The translations under genes were made by a program, and so were the position numbers. From positions 1,178,001 through 1,242,000 of the forward strand of contig NC_015856.1 in the NCBI RefSeq assembly GCF_000221045.1: a DNA stretch of 64,000 bases, read 5' to 3'. Position 1 is the stretch's first letter. Each line of letters starts with the position of its first letter. This DNA is from Collimonas fungivorans Ter331. Lineage in GTDB: Bacteria; Pseudomonadota; Gammaproteobacteria; Burkholderiales; Burkholderiaceae_D. Below are positions 15,835 to 23,613 of the stretch, piece by piece. The notes beneath the pieces were generated by a model. That model saw only the letters and a program-made list of their open reading frames with translations. It was not told where the DNA came from and made no database searches.

Positions 15835-16029
15835 ATGAAGCCCTTTGTTGCTAAACAAATGATTCACCCGCTCCCCCGTTTGTCATGCCAGCGCTCTACC
15901 CGTATGCGGCAACTGCGACGCTACGCCGCCATCAAGAAAACCTGCAAGACATTCGGTTCTGGTTTGCTTTGCGGCTTTGTGTTGTTTGCACCTTCGTTTG
16001 CGGTTGGCCTTGGGTGGGTAAAGGGCTAA
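15835..16029 (+). CDS. small basic membrane protein, unknown
   Basis: 64 aa after a good AAGGAA site. Basic N-terminus (RSTRMRQLRRYAAIKKTCK) then one hydrophobic helix (GSGLLCGFVLFAPSFAVGLG). First of a string of very short early genes. No known family. The 133-bp stretch before it (15702-15834) shows only a small GCCTG/CAGGC hairpin. Confidence 0.5.
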   Translation: MKPFVAKQMIHPLPRLSCQRSTRMRQLRRYAAIKKTCKTFGSGLLCGFVLFAPSFAVGLGWVKG

Positions 16030-16033
16030 CGCG

Positions 16034-16201
16034 ATGTCATTTATTCCTACCTTCGCCGAATTGGCCGCACTCATTTTGCGTGAATGGCTGGCCGACTACC
16101 TGGTCGTGCGTGAACAACCTCTATTCAAGGCTGAGTATTGCATGCGGCCGGAAGTCCTAAAGTTCCTCGACATGGCTAACGGCATGGCAGGGGAGTGGTG
16201 A
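16034..16201 (+). CDS. 55-aa prophage protein, unknown
   Basis: Starts four bases after the previous stop and runs MSFIPTFAELAALILREWL...MANGMAGEW; the stop overlaps the next start (ATGA at 16198-16203). Coherent helix-forming sequence and tight coupling support it as a real gene. Residues VLKFLDMANGM resemble a short alpha-helical regulator, but no function is assigned. Confidence 0.55.
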   Translation: MSFIPTFAELAALILREWLADYLVVREQPLFKAEYCMRPEVLKFLDMANGMAGEW

Positions 16202-16362
16202 TGAAGCATCCCGCGGACAAATTCACGGTAGATGCATTCACCAAGTCCGGACCCGGGCGGCCACGGAAGCCCGATGCTAAGACGGCTGCCCAGCGAATGC
16301 GCGAATACCGGAAGCGGAAGAAATTCGATTTCTTAAATTCCGTAACACGTTACGAAAAATAG
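16201..16362 (+). CDS. 53-aa basic protein with AT-hook-like motif
   Basis: Starts in the stop codon of the previous gene. The centre GPGRPRKPDAKTAAQRMREY contains a GRPRK core like an AT-hook, followed by a basic helix (RMREYRKRKKF). Probably a small nucleic-acid-binding phage protein; similar 'GPGRPxK...AAERMRxYRxR' peptides are common in prophages. Two bases separate it from the next gene. Confidence 0.55.
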   Translation: MKHPADKFTVDAFTKSGPGRPRKPDAKTAAQRMREYRKRKKFDFLNSVTRYEK

Positions 16363-16364
16363 CC

Positions 16365-16637
16365 ATGAGCATTCCAGAAATCAGCCAGGCCGATTTACAG
16401 CGGGTGCATGCAGCGATGCATATCACCGTGCCACTAGATCAGGCATCGCCAATGCTGCTCACCACCCTGGCGGTAGTGGCGCATTGCTGGCTTAAAAAGC
16501 AAGAACGAAAACAATTCCCTATGGAGCCCGAGAAAACGCCACAGCGGGCTCGTAGACATACTAGAACGTATGACCTGCCGGACGAGCAGCAACTATCCAT
16601 CGATTTAAAACGCCGCGCATCTGGTGACTTTGACTGA
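16365..16637 (+). CDS. 90-aa prophage protein, unknown
   Basis: MSIPEISQADLQRVHAAMHI start; mostly helical, with a basic middle (TPQRARRHTRTYDLPDEQQL). Five bases before the primase-helicase, so likely in the same replication operon. Not recognised. Confidence 0.5.
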   Translation: MSIPEISQADLQRVHAAMHITVPLDQASPMLLTTLAVVAHCWLKKQERKQFPMEPEKTPQRARRHTRTYDLPDEQQLSIDLKRRASGDFD

Positions 16638-16642
16638 CCAAT

Positions 16643-19315
16643 ATGAATCCATCCTTACACGCCGACATTCTTAACCGTTTGTCTGAATTCAATTTTAAGC
16701 AAGAAAAAAAGGGCTATCTGCGCGGCGGCACCTGCCCGCAGTGCCAGAAAAAAGAGCTGTACATCAACGCCGACAACCCCTGGGTGCTGCGTTGTGGTCG
16801 CCTGAATAACTGCGGCTGGGAAGGCCACGTCAAAGAGCTGTATCCGGATCTGTTTGACGACTGGAGCAAGCGCTATCAGACGCCCGAGACAACCAATCCG
16901 CAAGCCGCCGCTGATGCCTATATGCAGCATGGCCGGGGCTTCGAACTGGCGCGCGTCCAGGGCTTGTACCGGCAAGAGAGCTATTTCGACAAGGAACTGA
17001 ATATCGGTAGCGCCTCCGTCCGTTTCGCGGTCGCTGACGGCTACTGGGAGCGGCTGATCGATAAGCCGCATCGCTTCGGCAAGAAAAAGGCGCGCTTTAG
17101 CTTTGGATCTAGCTATCACGGTAAATTCTGGTCGCATCCGTCGCATAGCTTGCAGGCGGTGACGGAGATCTGGATTGTAGAGGGCATCTTTGATGCTATC
17201 GCCCTTGAGCATCACGGCATCGCGGCGGTGTCGATCATGAGCTGCAATAACTACCCGTTGCAATCGTTGCAGGATCTCCGCGACGCGCGAGGAAATCAGG
17301 ATTGTTGTCTGGTGTGGGCGCTAGATGGCGACGCCGCCGGCCGCAGCTTTACGACAAAGCATATAGAACGGGCGCGGGCCGCTGGCTGGAAATGCAGCGC
17401 TGCGCAGATCCCGCAAAACGGCAAAGCAAAGCTGGATTGGAATGATCTACATCAGCGCGACAAGCTGATGGAGCCGGATATTGAAAATTACCGCTATCAC
17501 GGTGCGTTGTTGGTTGCCGGCAGCGCTAGCGACAAAGCTTTGCTGATCTACGGCAAAGAGGGGAAGACGGAGTTCGATTTCGAGTTCCGGAATCGCCTCT
17601 ACTGGTTCGACCTAGATCTGGCTGCCTATAACAAGGAAATGGAGCATCTTGATAGCGAGGGCTCGACCACCATCCTGTCCGAGGCCGGCAAGCGCGAGAA
17701 GGCGCTATTTGCGGCACACACGATACGTCCGATCGCTAACTGCAACCCGGTGGCGCTGTACTACCAGAAAAACGAGATTACGGACGAAGCCTGGTATTAC
17801 TTCCGGGTGGATTTTCCGCATGATGGCGCATCGATCAAGAACACGTTTACCAGTTCGCAGATATCCAGCTCAGCCGAGTTCAAAAAGCGCCTGTTAGGTA
17901 TCGCTCCTGGTGCGATGTTCAGTGGCAGCAGCTCGATGCTGGACCGCATCATGGAGCGCGACCTATTTCACATTAAGCGCGTCGAAACCATCGACTACAT
18001 CGGCTACAGCAAGGATTACGGTTGCTACGTCCTGGACAACGTCGCCATTAAGGACGGCACACTGTATGACGTCAATGGCGAGGATTTTTACGACCTGGGA
18101 CGAATCGCGGTCAAGTCGTTGAATCGCTCTGTGTCCTTGACCATTAACCGGGATCCGGACGGCTATACGACAGAATGGGTGAATTTGCTCTGGAAGGCAT
18201 TCGGCGCAAAGGGCATGGTCGCGCTCACCTTTTGGTTCGGTTCGTTGTTCGCCGAGCAGATCCGCGCGACACAGAGCTCATACCCATTCCTGGAAGTGGT
18301 TGGCAAGGCGGGTGCCGGCAAATCAACGTTGATCGAGTTTCTTTGGAAGCTGTTCGGCCGCAACGGCTATGAGGGGTTCGACCCGAGCAAATCCAGCCTG
18401 GCGGCCCGCGCCCGTAATTTTTCTCAGGTATCCGGGTTGCCGGTGGTGCTAATTGAGTCCGACCGGGAGCGTATGGACGGCGAAAAGAGCCATGTTAAAT
18501 CGTTCGATTGGGACGAGCTCAAGACCGCTTACAACGGACGATCAACCCGGGCGCGCGGCATGAATACCGGCGGTAATGAGACCTACGAGCCGCCGTTTCG
18601 TGGTGCCATCGTGATTTCGCAGAATAACCCGGTCAACGCATCCGAGGCGATCTTGTCGCGGATCGTCCACTTGTATTTCGATTTGACAACACAGACGCCG
18701 GAATCCGGCGAAGCGGCCGACGCCTTGAAGTTCATGCCGGCAGAAAAGGTATCCGGATTCATCCTGGCCGCCACCAAGCGCGAAAAGAAAATCATGGAAA
18801 CCGTGGCCGAGCGCACGGCGGTCTATTTAAAAGAGCTACGCATGCGTCCAGAGGTCAAGATGCCGCGCTTGGTCGAAACACACGCACAGATGCTGGCGCT
18901 GACCGACGCCCTGGGGCTGGTCATCAAACTGACGCCAGAACAGCAAGGGGCGATGCGTGAGCAAATCATCACCATGGCCGGAGAGCGTCAACAGGTCATT
19001 AATGACGACCATACCCTGGTGCAGGAGTTTTGGGAGGCATTCGACTACCTGGATAGCAACGACATGCACCGCCTGAACCATTCCCGCGACCCGCAATTGA
19101 TTGCCGTCAATCTGAATCACTTTGTCCAGATAGCCGCCGAGCGCCGTCAGCAAATCCCGGTCATTGGCGACCTAAAGAAAGTATTGCGCACCAGCCGCCG
19201 CCGCAAGTTCGTTGATGTGCGGGTGGTTAATAGTCAGATCCGCGCCAGAGATAACGCCATAGGCAGTACCGCCATGAAGTGCTGGGTATTTCAAAACGAC
19301 AAGCCAGGTAACTAA
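16643..19315 (+). CDS. phage toprim primase-helicase
   Basis: 890 aa, three modules. Residues 31-57: zinc ribbon with C31, C34, C51 and C57 (CPQC...CGRLNNC). Residues ~174-235: toprim fold with WIVEGIFDAIAL and VWALDGDAAGRS, the acidic residues that bind metal. Residues 554-562: Walker A GKAGAGKST in a superfamily-3-like or P4-alpha-like helicase, with Walker B VVLIESDRE near 600. Such fused proteins start and unwind phage DNA replication, replacing P2 gpA-type initiation. Whether it primes at a specific origin is unknown; no origin was identified. Confidence 0.85.
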   Translation: MNPSLHADILNRLSEFNFKQEKKGYLRGGTCPQCQKKELYINADNPWVLRCGRLNNCGWEGHVKELYPDLFDDWSKRYQTPETTNPQAAADAYMQHGRGFELARVQGLYRQESYFDKELNIGSASVRFAVADGYWERLIDKPHRFGKKKARFSFGSSYHGKFWSHPSHSLQAVTEIWIVEGIFDAIALEHHGIAAVSIMSCNNYPLQSLQDLRDARGNQDCCLVWALDGDAAGRSFTTKHIERARAAGWKCSAAQIPQNGKAKLDWNDLHQRDKLMEPDIENYRYHGALLVAGSASDKALLIYGKEGKTEFDFEFRNRLYWFDLDLAAYNKEMEHLDSEGSTTILSEAGKREKALFAAHTIRPIANCNPVALYYQKNEITDEAWYYFRVDFPHDGASIKNTFTSSQISSSAEFKKRLLGIAPGAMFSGSSSMLDRIMERDLFHIKRVETIDYIGYSKDYGCYVLDNVAIKDGTLYDVNGEDFYDLGRIAVKSLNRSVSLTINRDPDGYTTEWVNLLWKAFGAKGMVALTFWFGSLFAEQIRATQSSYPFLEVVGKAGAGKSTLIEFLWKLFGRNGYEGFDPSKSSLAARARNFSQVSGLPVVLIESDRERMDGEKSHVKSFDWDELKTAYNGRSTRARGMNTGGNETYEPPFRGAIVISQNNPVNASEAILSRIVHLYFDLTTQTPESGEAADALKFMPAEKVSGFILAATKREKKIMETVAERTAVYLKELRMRPEVKMPRLVETHAQMLALTDALGLVIKLTPEQQGAMREQIITMAGERQQVINDDHTLVQEFWEAFDYLDSNDMHRLNHSRDPQLIAVNLNHFVQIAAERRQQIPVIGDLKKVLRTSRRRKFVDVRVVNSQIRARDNAIGSTAMKCWVFQNDKPGN

Positions 19316-19333
19316 TCGGGGGAGGATATAAAT

Positions 19334-19426
19334 ATGAAAAAATCCGAGAATGAACACCGAAGGCAGGTGTGCAGCGTCACGTCCTTGTATGCGGCTTTCA
19401 GAAAGGAAATCCATGTCAGAACATGA
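19334..19426 (+). CDS. possible 30-aa leader peptide before xis
   Basis: MKKSENEHRRQVCSVTSLYA... from ATG 19334 after a strong GGAGGA site (19321-19326), ending at TGA 19424-19426, overlapping the excisionase start at 19413. The good ribosome site suggests it is translated, perhaps to control excisionase synthesis. No homology known to me. Confidence 0.35.
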   Translation: MKKSENEHRRQVCSVTSLYAAFRKEIHVRT

Positions 19427-19796
19427 CAAGGTCAACGCGCAACAAGTCGCAGTAATATTGGGGGTATCAATCAGACAAGTATATGATCTAGCTGCACCGG
19501 CGGGGCCAATACCTTGTTATAGGCTGGGCCGCCGGATTATTTTTAACCGTTCCGATATCAATGGATACCTGGAGTCATGCCGATTTATAGAGATAAAGCG
19601 CGAGGTTGTTTCGTCTTTGAATTCGACCGCCGCCTTGCGGGGCAACGTGTCCGCACTAGAAAGCACCTTCCGAAAACTTGGAATAAATCCCAGGCGGATG
19701 CCTTTGAGCGGCAAGAGTCGGCCAAGCTCTACGCTCTCGCAACAAGCATCGAACGTGCTGAACATACAATCGAGGAAGCCGTCGACGTCTACATAA
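19413..19796 (+). CDS. AlpA/Xis-like excisionase
   Basis: Start at MSEHDKVNAQQVAVILGVSI because AAAGGA precedes it; the upstream in-frame ATG (19350) has none. Residues 7-57 are a helix-turn-helix of the MerR/AlpA excisionase type (QQVAVILGVSIRQVYDLA, then GRRIIFNRSDINGYLES). Residues beyond ~60 overlap the integrase gene in another frame for 220 bp and are Ser/Thr-rich, so the tail may be unselected. It likely directs excision with the integrase. Confidence 0.65.
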   Translation: MSEHDKVNAQQVAVILGVSIRQVYDLAAPAGPIPCYRLGRRIIFNRSDINGYLESCRFIEIKREVVSSLNSTAALRGNVSALESTFRKLGINPRRMPLSGKSRPSSTLSQQASNVLNIQSRKPSTST

Positions 19797-20578
19797 AGGA
19801 ACGAACGCCACATTTGAAAAGTGGTGCCAATGTGGAGCGGGAATTGGGGCAGATGTTCTTCGCATATCAGGGGCGTCCGATTACTGCGCTTGCGGAGGCC
19901 TGCAAGTTTTACATTGCGAAGGCGGGCAGGGCAGACGAGACCAACGACAAACCCTTGGCACCGGCCACGTTGCGTAATCGGGTTCGGTATCTGACATCCG
20001 CCTGCCGGTATGCCTGGAAATATCACAACATGGGCGAACATGATCCAGCCGAACGCGTTATCTCTCCAGTGGTTCGAAACGAACGCAGATTTTTTATTGA
20101 TAGAAAGGTGATGCTCCAACTCTGCCGAGTCTGTAAGCATCGAGCAACGCGCGCCGCGATCCGGATCGCCTTTTATAGTGGCATGCGTATGAACGAAATC
20201 ATCATTGCCGAACGAACGGAGTCTGCCTTTGTGTTGGCCGACACGAAGAACGGTGAGCCTAGGATTGTTCCGATGCATCGCAAGTTACGCGGGTGTGCAA
20301 ACATCATGCTTCCGGACCAGAGTCGTATTTCAAAGCATTTTCGCGATGCGAGGAACGAGCTTGGTATGGCTTGGCTGCATTTTCACGATCTGCGACACAG
20401 TGCGGCAAGTGCAATGATTAACGAGGGCGTCGATCTATATACGGTTGGCGCGGTTCTTGGGCACAAATCGTCCGCCAGTACTCAGCGTTACGCGCACCTG
20501 GCAACGGAGTCTTTAAGGTCGGCAATTGACAGAATTGGTCAAAAAAATCCCCACCAAAAGAAAATGCGGGTTGCATGA
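19577..20578 (+). CDS. int: tyrosine recombinase (prophage integrase)
   Basis: 333 aa. N-terminal DNA-binding part, core-binding helices (TIEEAVDVYIKERTPHLK), then a C-terminal catalytic domain with R204 (GMRMNEI), H270 and R273 (HDLRHSA), H296 (LGHKSS) and Y305 (QRYAHL): a complete R-H-R-H-Y set, so probably active. It points at the tRNA 25 bp away, as integrases do next to their attachment site. Confidence 0.93.
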   Translation: MPIYRDKARGCFVFEFDRRLAGQRVRTRKHLPKTWNKSQADAFERQESAKLYALATSIERAEHTIEEAVDVYIKERTPHLKSGANVERELGQMFFAYQGRPITALAEACKFYIAKAGRADETNDKPLAPATLRNRVRYLTSACRYAWKYHNMGEHDPAERVISPVVRNERRFFIDRKVMLQLCRVCKHRATRAAIRIAFYSGMRMNEIIIAERTESAFVLADTKNGEPRIVPMHRKLRGCANIMLPDQSRISKHFRDARNELGMAWLHFHDLRHSAASAMINEGVDLYTVGAVLGHKSSASTQRYAHLATESLRSAIDRIGQKNPHQKKMRVA

Positions 20579-20597
20579 AATCTCACGCAACCCGCAT
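20564..20597 (-). terminator. rho-independent terminator at prophage/tRNA junction
   Basis: A perfect 11-bp stem (ATGCGGGTTGC 20564-20574 with GCAACCCGCAT 20587-20597) and 12-base loop. Read leftward it is followed by TTTTCTTTT, so it ends the tRNA transcript; it also covers the int stop codon and may serve int weakly. Confidence 0.75.
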
Positions 20598-20603
20598 CAG
20601 TCT

Positions 20604-20682
<79 letters not shown>

Positions 20683-20698
20683 AATTAATCGATCCCGT

Positions 20699-20728
20699 AT
20701 TATAGAAAAATACCTGGACGAAAGGTAA
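20699..20728 (-). promoter_or_regulatory. promoter for tRNA-Ile2
   Basis: On the minus strand TTACCT (20723-20728), 18-bp spacer and TATAAT (20699-20704), about 17 bp before the tRNA 5' end. Perfect -10 box. Confidence 0.6.
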
Positions 20729-20778
20729 GCGAATTATCGTGAATCATTCAAAAAACACCGAATGATCCACGAATAATC

Positions 20779-23274
20779 TTAATTACCTTCGAGGAAGCTC
20801 TTCAGCTTGTCGGAGCGGGAAGGGTGGCGCAGCTTGCGCAGCGCTTTGGCTTCTATTTGACGGATCCGCTCACGCGTGACGTCAAACTGCTTGCCGACTT
20901 CTTCCAGGGTATGGTCGGTCGACATCTCGATGCCGAAACGCATCCGCAATACCTTCGCTTCGCGCGGGGTCAGCGAATCGAGGATGTCCTTCACCACGCC
21001 GCGCATCGATGCATGCAAGGCAGCGTCGGCCGGGGCCAGGGTGTTGTTGTCCTCGATGAAATCGCCCAGGTGCGAATCGTCGTCGTCGCCTATCGGCGTT
21101 TCCATCGAAATCGGCTCTTTGGCGATCTTCATGATCTTGCGGATCTTGTCTTCCGGCATTTCCATCTTGATCGCCAGCGTCGCCGGATCCGGCTCTGCGC
21201 CTGTCTCTTGCAAGATCTGGCGCGAGATGCGGTTCATCTTGTTGATCGTTTCGATCATGTGCACCGGGATACGGATGGTGCGCGCCTGGTCGGCGATCGA
21301 ACGAGTAATGGCCTGGCGGATCCACCATGTCGCATAGGTCGAGAATTTATAGCCGCGACGGTATTCGAACTTGTCGACCGCTTTCATCAGACCGATATTG
21401 CCTTCCTGGATCAGGTCCAGGAACTGCAAACCGCGGTTGGTGTATTTTTTCGCGATCGAGATCACCAGCCGCAAGTTGGCTTCGGTCATTTCACGCTTGG
21501 CCATGCGGGCTTTTTTCTCGCCCGCGCCCATCTTCTTGTTGATGCCGCGCAGATCCGGCAGCGGCAGCACGACGCGCGCCTGCAAGTCGATCAGGCGTTG
21601 CTGCAGTTCTTTCACGGCAGGCACGTTACGGCTCAGTACGGTGCTATAGGCATGGTTGCCGCTGACTTCGCCGTCGACCCAGTCGAGATTGGTTTCGTTG
21701 CCTGGGAATACCTTGATGAAATGCGGGCGCGGCATGCCGCACTTGTTGACCGCGACATCGAGGATCTGGCGTTCGATCTGGCGCACTTCATCGACCTGGC
21801 CGCGCAGGGTGTCGCACAATTTTTCGACGACCTTGGCGGTAAAGCGGATTCCCAGCAATTCGTTGGAGATGATCTCTTGCGCCTTGACGTAAGGCTTGGA
21901 GTTGTAGCCTTCTTTTTCGAAAGCCTTGCGCATCTTGTCGAACTGGGTCGAAATGGTCTCGAACTTGCCGAGCGCATCGCGCTTCAGCTGTTCCAGCTGT
22001 TCCGCCGAGAAGCCGGCCGCGCCCGAAGTCGAGCTGGCGTCGTCTTCTTCCGCGTCTTCTTCTTCCTCTTCTTCCTCGTCGTCGCTGTCTTCGTCGGCGG
22101 CAGTAGCTGCTGCGCTGGCGGTGGCCGCTTCGTCAGTCTGGTTAGGGTCAACCAGGCCATCGACGATTTCATCGATCTTGATTTCGTCCTTGCCGATCTT
22201 GTCCGCCGCCAGCAGGATTTCTGCGATGGTGGTCGGGCAGGCGGAAATCGCCTGGATCATGTCTTTCAAGCCGTCTTCGATACGCTTGGCGATCTCGATT
22301 TCGCCTTCGCGCGTCAGCAGCTCGACCGAGCCCATTTCACGCATGTACATGCGGACCGGGTCGGTGGTGCGGCCGAAATCCGAATCGACGGTAGACAGCG
22401 CGGCTTCCGCCGCAGCTTCGGCGTCGTCGTCGCTGGCGACGGTGGCGACGTTATCCGACAGCAGCAGCGTTTCCGCGTCTGGCGCCTGTTCGTAGACGGC
22501 GATCCCCATGTCGCTGAAAGTACCGATGATGCCTTCGATGGCTTCCGGATCGATAATGTTTTCAGGCAGGTGATCGTTGATTTCGGAGAAAGTCAGGAAG
22601 CCGCGCTCCTTGCCCATCTTGATCAGGGTCTTGAGCTTCTGGCGGCGCGCTTCGAGTTCTTCTTCGCTGGCTTCGGTATCGGACGAGAAGGCGTCTTTCA
22701 GCAATGCCTTTTCCTTGGCTTTGCGATCTTTCGCCTTGGCCTTGTCGACCGCTTTCAGTTCGGCGCGTTCGACAGCATTGAGCGCCGCGACCTCGTCGTT
22801 TTCCGGCTGGAATTCTTTTGGCTTGCGGCCACGACGTCCGGGCACCTTGACCGACGGCAGGATGTAGCCGGAAGTATCAATCGCCGCCAGTGTTGCGGCA
22901 TCCGTGGTTTGACTTACGCCTGATCCGATCATCACGCTGACATCGGCTTTAACTGGGGCCGGCGCTGCATTTTTGGATGATTTGACGACTTTGAGTTGTG
23001 GTTTCTTGATTGTCACAGGGGCTTTCGATTTCACAGATACTGGTTTTGCAACAGTTCTTGATGCTTTCGTGGTCGTTGCAGTTGCTTTAGAAACTACTTT
23101 CTTGCTAACGGGCTTCGCCGGCGCTTTGGATGAAGCTGCCGTCTTTTTAACGGGGGACTTCGAACTTGAGGATGAGGTGCTTACATTGGCCTTGGCCGCA
23201 GCCGGCTTTTTTACGGAAAGTGTCAGGGATTTTGCTGGTCTCTTCATTGCATTCGCCATGGAATCAAATACCAA
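20779..23274 (-). CDS. rpoD: primary sigma factor RpoD (sigma-70)
   Basis: 831 aa, far longer than the 613 aa of E. coli. Residues ~1-125 are a Lys/Ala/Ser/Pro-rich, H1-like extension ([20 protein letters not shown]). Region 1.1 follows at ~200-270, an acidic EEEEEE-type stretch in the non-conserved region near 400, then regions 2-4: [11 protein letters not shown]-like [40 protein letters not shown] (-10 melting) and [20 protein letters not shown] (-35 HTH). It lies downstream of dnaG in the macromolecular synthesis block and has its own promoter upstream. An in-frame ATG five codons in is an alternative start. Confidence 0.97.
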   Translation of the reverse strand: MVFDSMANAMKRPAKSLTLSVKKPAAAKANVSTSSSSSKSPVKKTAASSKAPAKPVSKKVVSKATATTTKASRTVAKPVSVKSKAPVTIKKPQLKVVKSSKNAAPAPVKADVSVMIGSGVSQTTDAATLAAIDTSGYILPSVKVPGRRGRKPKEFQPENDEVAALNAVERAELKAVDKAKAKDRKAKEKALLKDAFSSDTEASEEELEARRQKLKTLIKMGKERGFLTFSEINDHLPENIIDPEAIEGIIGTFSDMGIAVYEQAPDAETLLLSDNVATVASDDDAEAAAEAALSTVDSDFGRTTDPVRMYMREMGSVELLTREGEIEIAKRIEDGLKDMIQAISACPTTIAEILLAADKIGKDEIKIDEIVDGLVDPNQTDEAATASAAATAADEDSDDEEEEEEEDAEEDDASSTSGAAGFSAEQLEQLKRDALGKFETISTQFDKMRKAFEKEGYNSKPYVKAQEIISNELLGIRFTAKVVEKLCDTLRGQVDEVRQIERQILDVAVNKCGMPRPHFIKVFPGNETNLDWVDGEVSGNHAYSTVLSRNVPAVKELQQRLIDLQARVVLPLPDLRGINKKMGAGEKKARMAKREMTEANLRLVISIAKKYTNRGLQFLDLIQEGNIGLMKAVDKFEYRRGYKFSTYATWWIRQAITRSIADQARTIRIPVHMIETINKMNRISRQILQETGAEPDPATLAIKMEMPEDKIRKIMKIAKEPISMETPIGDDDDSHLGDFIEDNNTLAPADAALHASMRGVVKDILDSLTPREAKVLRMRFGIEMSTDHTLEEVGKQFDVTRERIRQIEAKALRKLRHPSRSDKLKSFLEGN

Positions 23275-23613
23275 TTGGTTACACTGATTTGCGCGCTGCA
23301 GCTGCCTGTACTCTGTCCGTTTGAATGTTGATAAGCTTAAATCGCTGACAGAATCACTTGAGCGCCTGCTTTTATTGCTACCTTTACTGCATCCTTGCTG
23401 TTTTCCTCACCACGTTCTTGCCCGTCTAAATCAATCTGGTGCTACTATCAATTCAAGCCCAATTCGCAAGGCCTAATTCGGCTGAGCCTAAGGCGTTGAA
23501 TCTAAAGCCTTTAATTATAGCATATGGAGGGCCTTTCCTCCAATGAGGACGGCTCTGCAACGTCGTCCGATTTGCCTGTTTTGCGCCGATTTATCTATAT
23601 TTCAAGTAATTTC
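23275..23613 (-). promoter_or_regulatory. rpoD upstream region with strong promoter
   Basis: This 339-bp gene-free stretch holds a leftward promoter: TTGGAG (23538-23543), 18-bp spacer, and extended TGCTATAAT with TATAAT at 23514-23519. The spacer contains a perfect hairpin TGGAGG/CCTCCA (23525-23542). The remaining ~240 bases form a long rpoD 5' leader in which I see no further recognised element. Confidence 0.6.

Noticed and set aside
16643-19315. Satellite of P4 type because of the toprim-helicase
   Set aside because: Full set of P2-like tail genes in the same orientation and one integrase argue for a complete helper-type prophage that uses this replication module.
1-20600. CRISPR array or direct-repeat array in the prophage
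   Set aside because: No regular 20-40 bp repeats with unique spacers seen; the only repeats are the coding duplications noted.
20824-22923. 699-aa open frame on the plus strand opposite rpoD
   Set aside because: It mirrors the rpoD codons on the other strand; composition is abnormal and there is no ribosome site. High-GC coding makes long antisense frames common.
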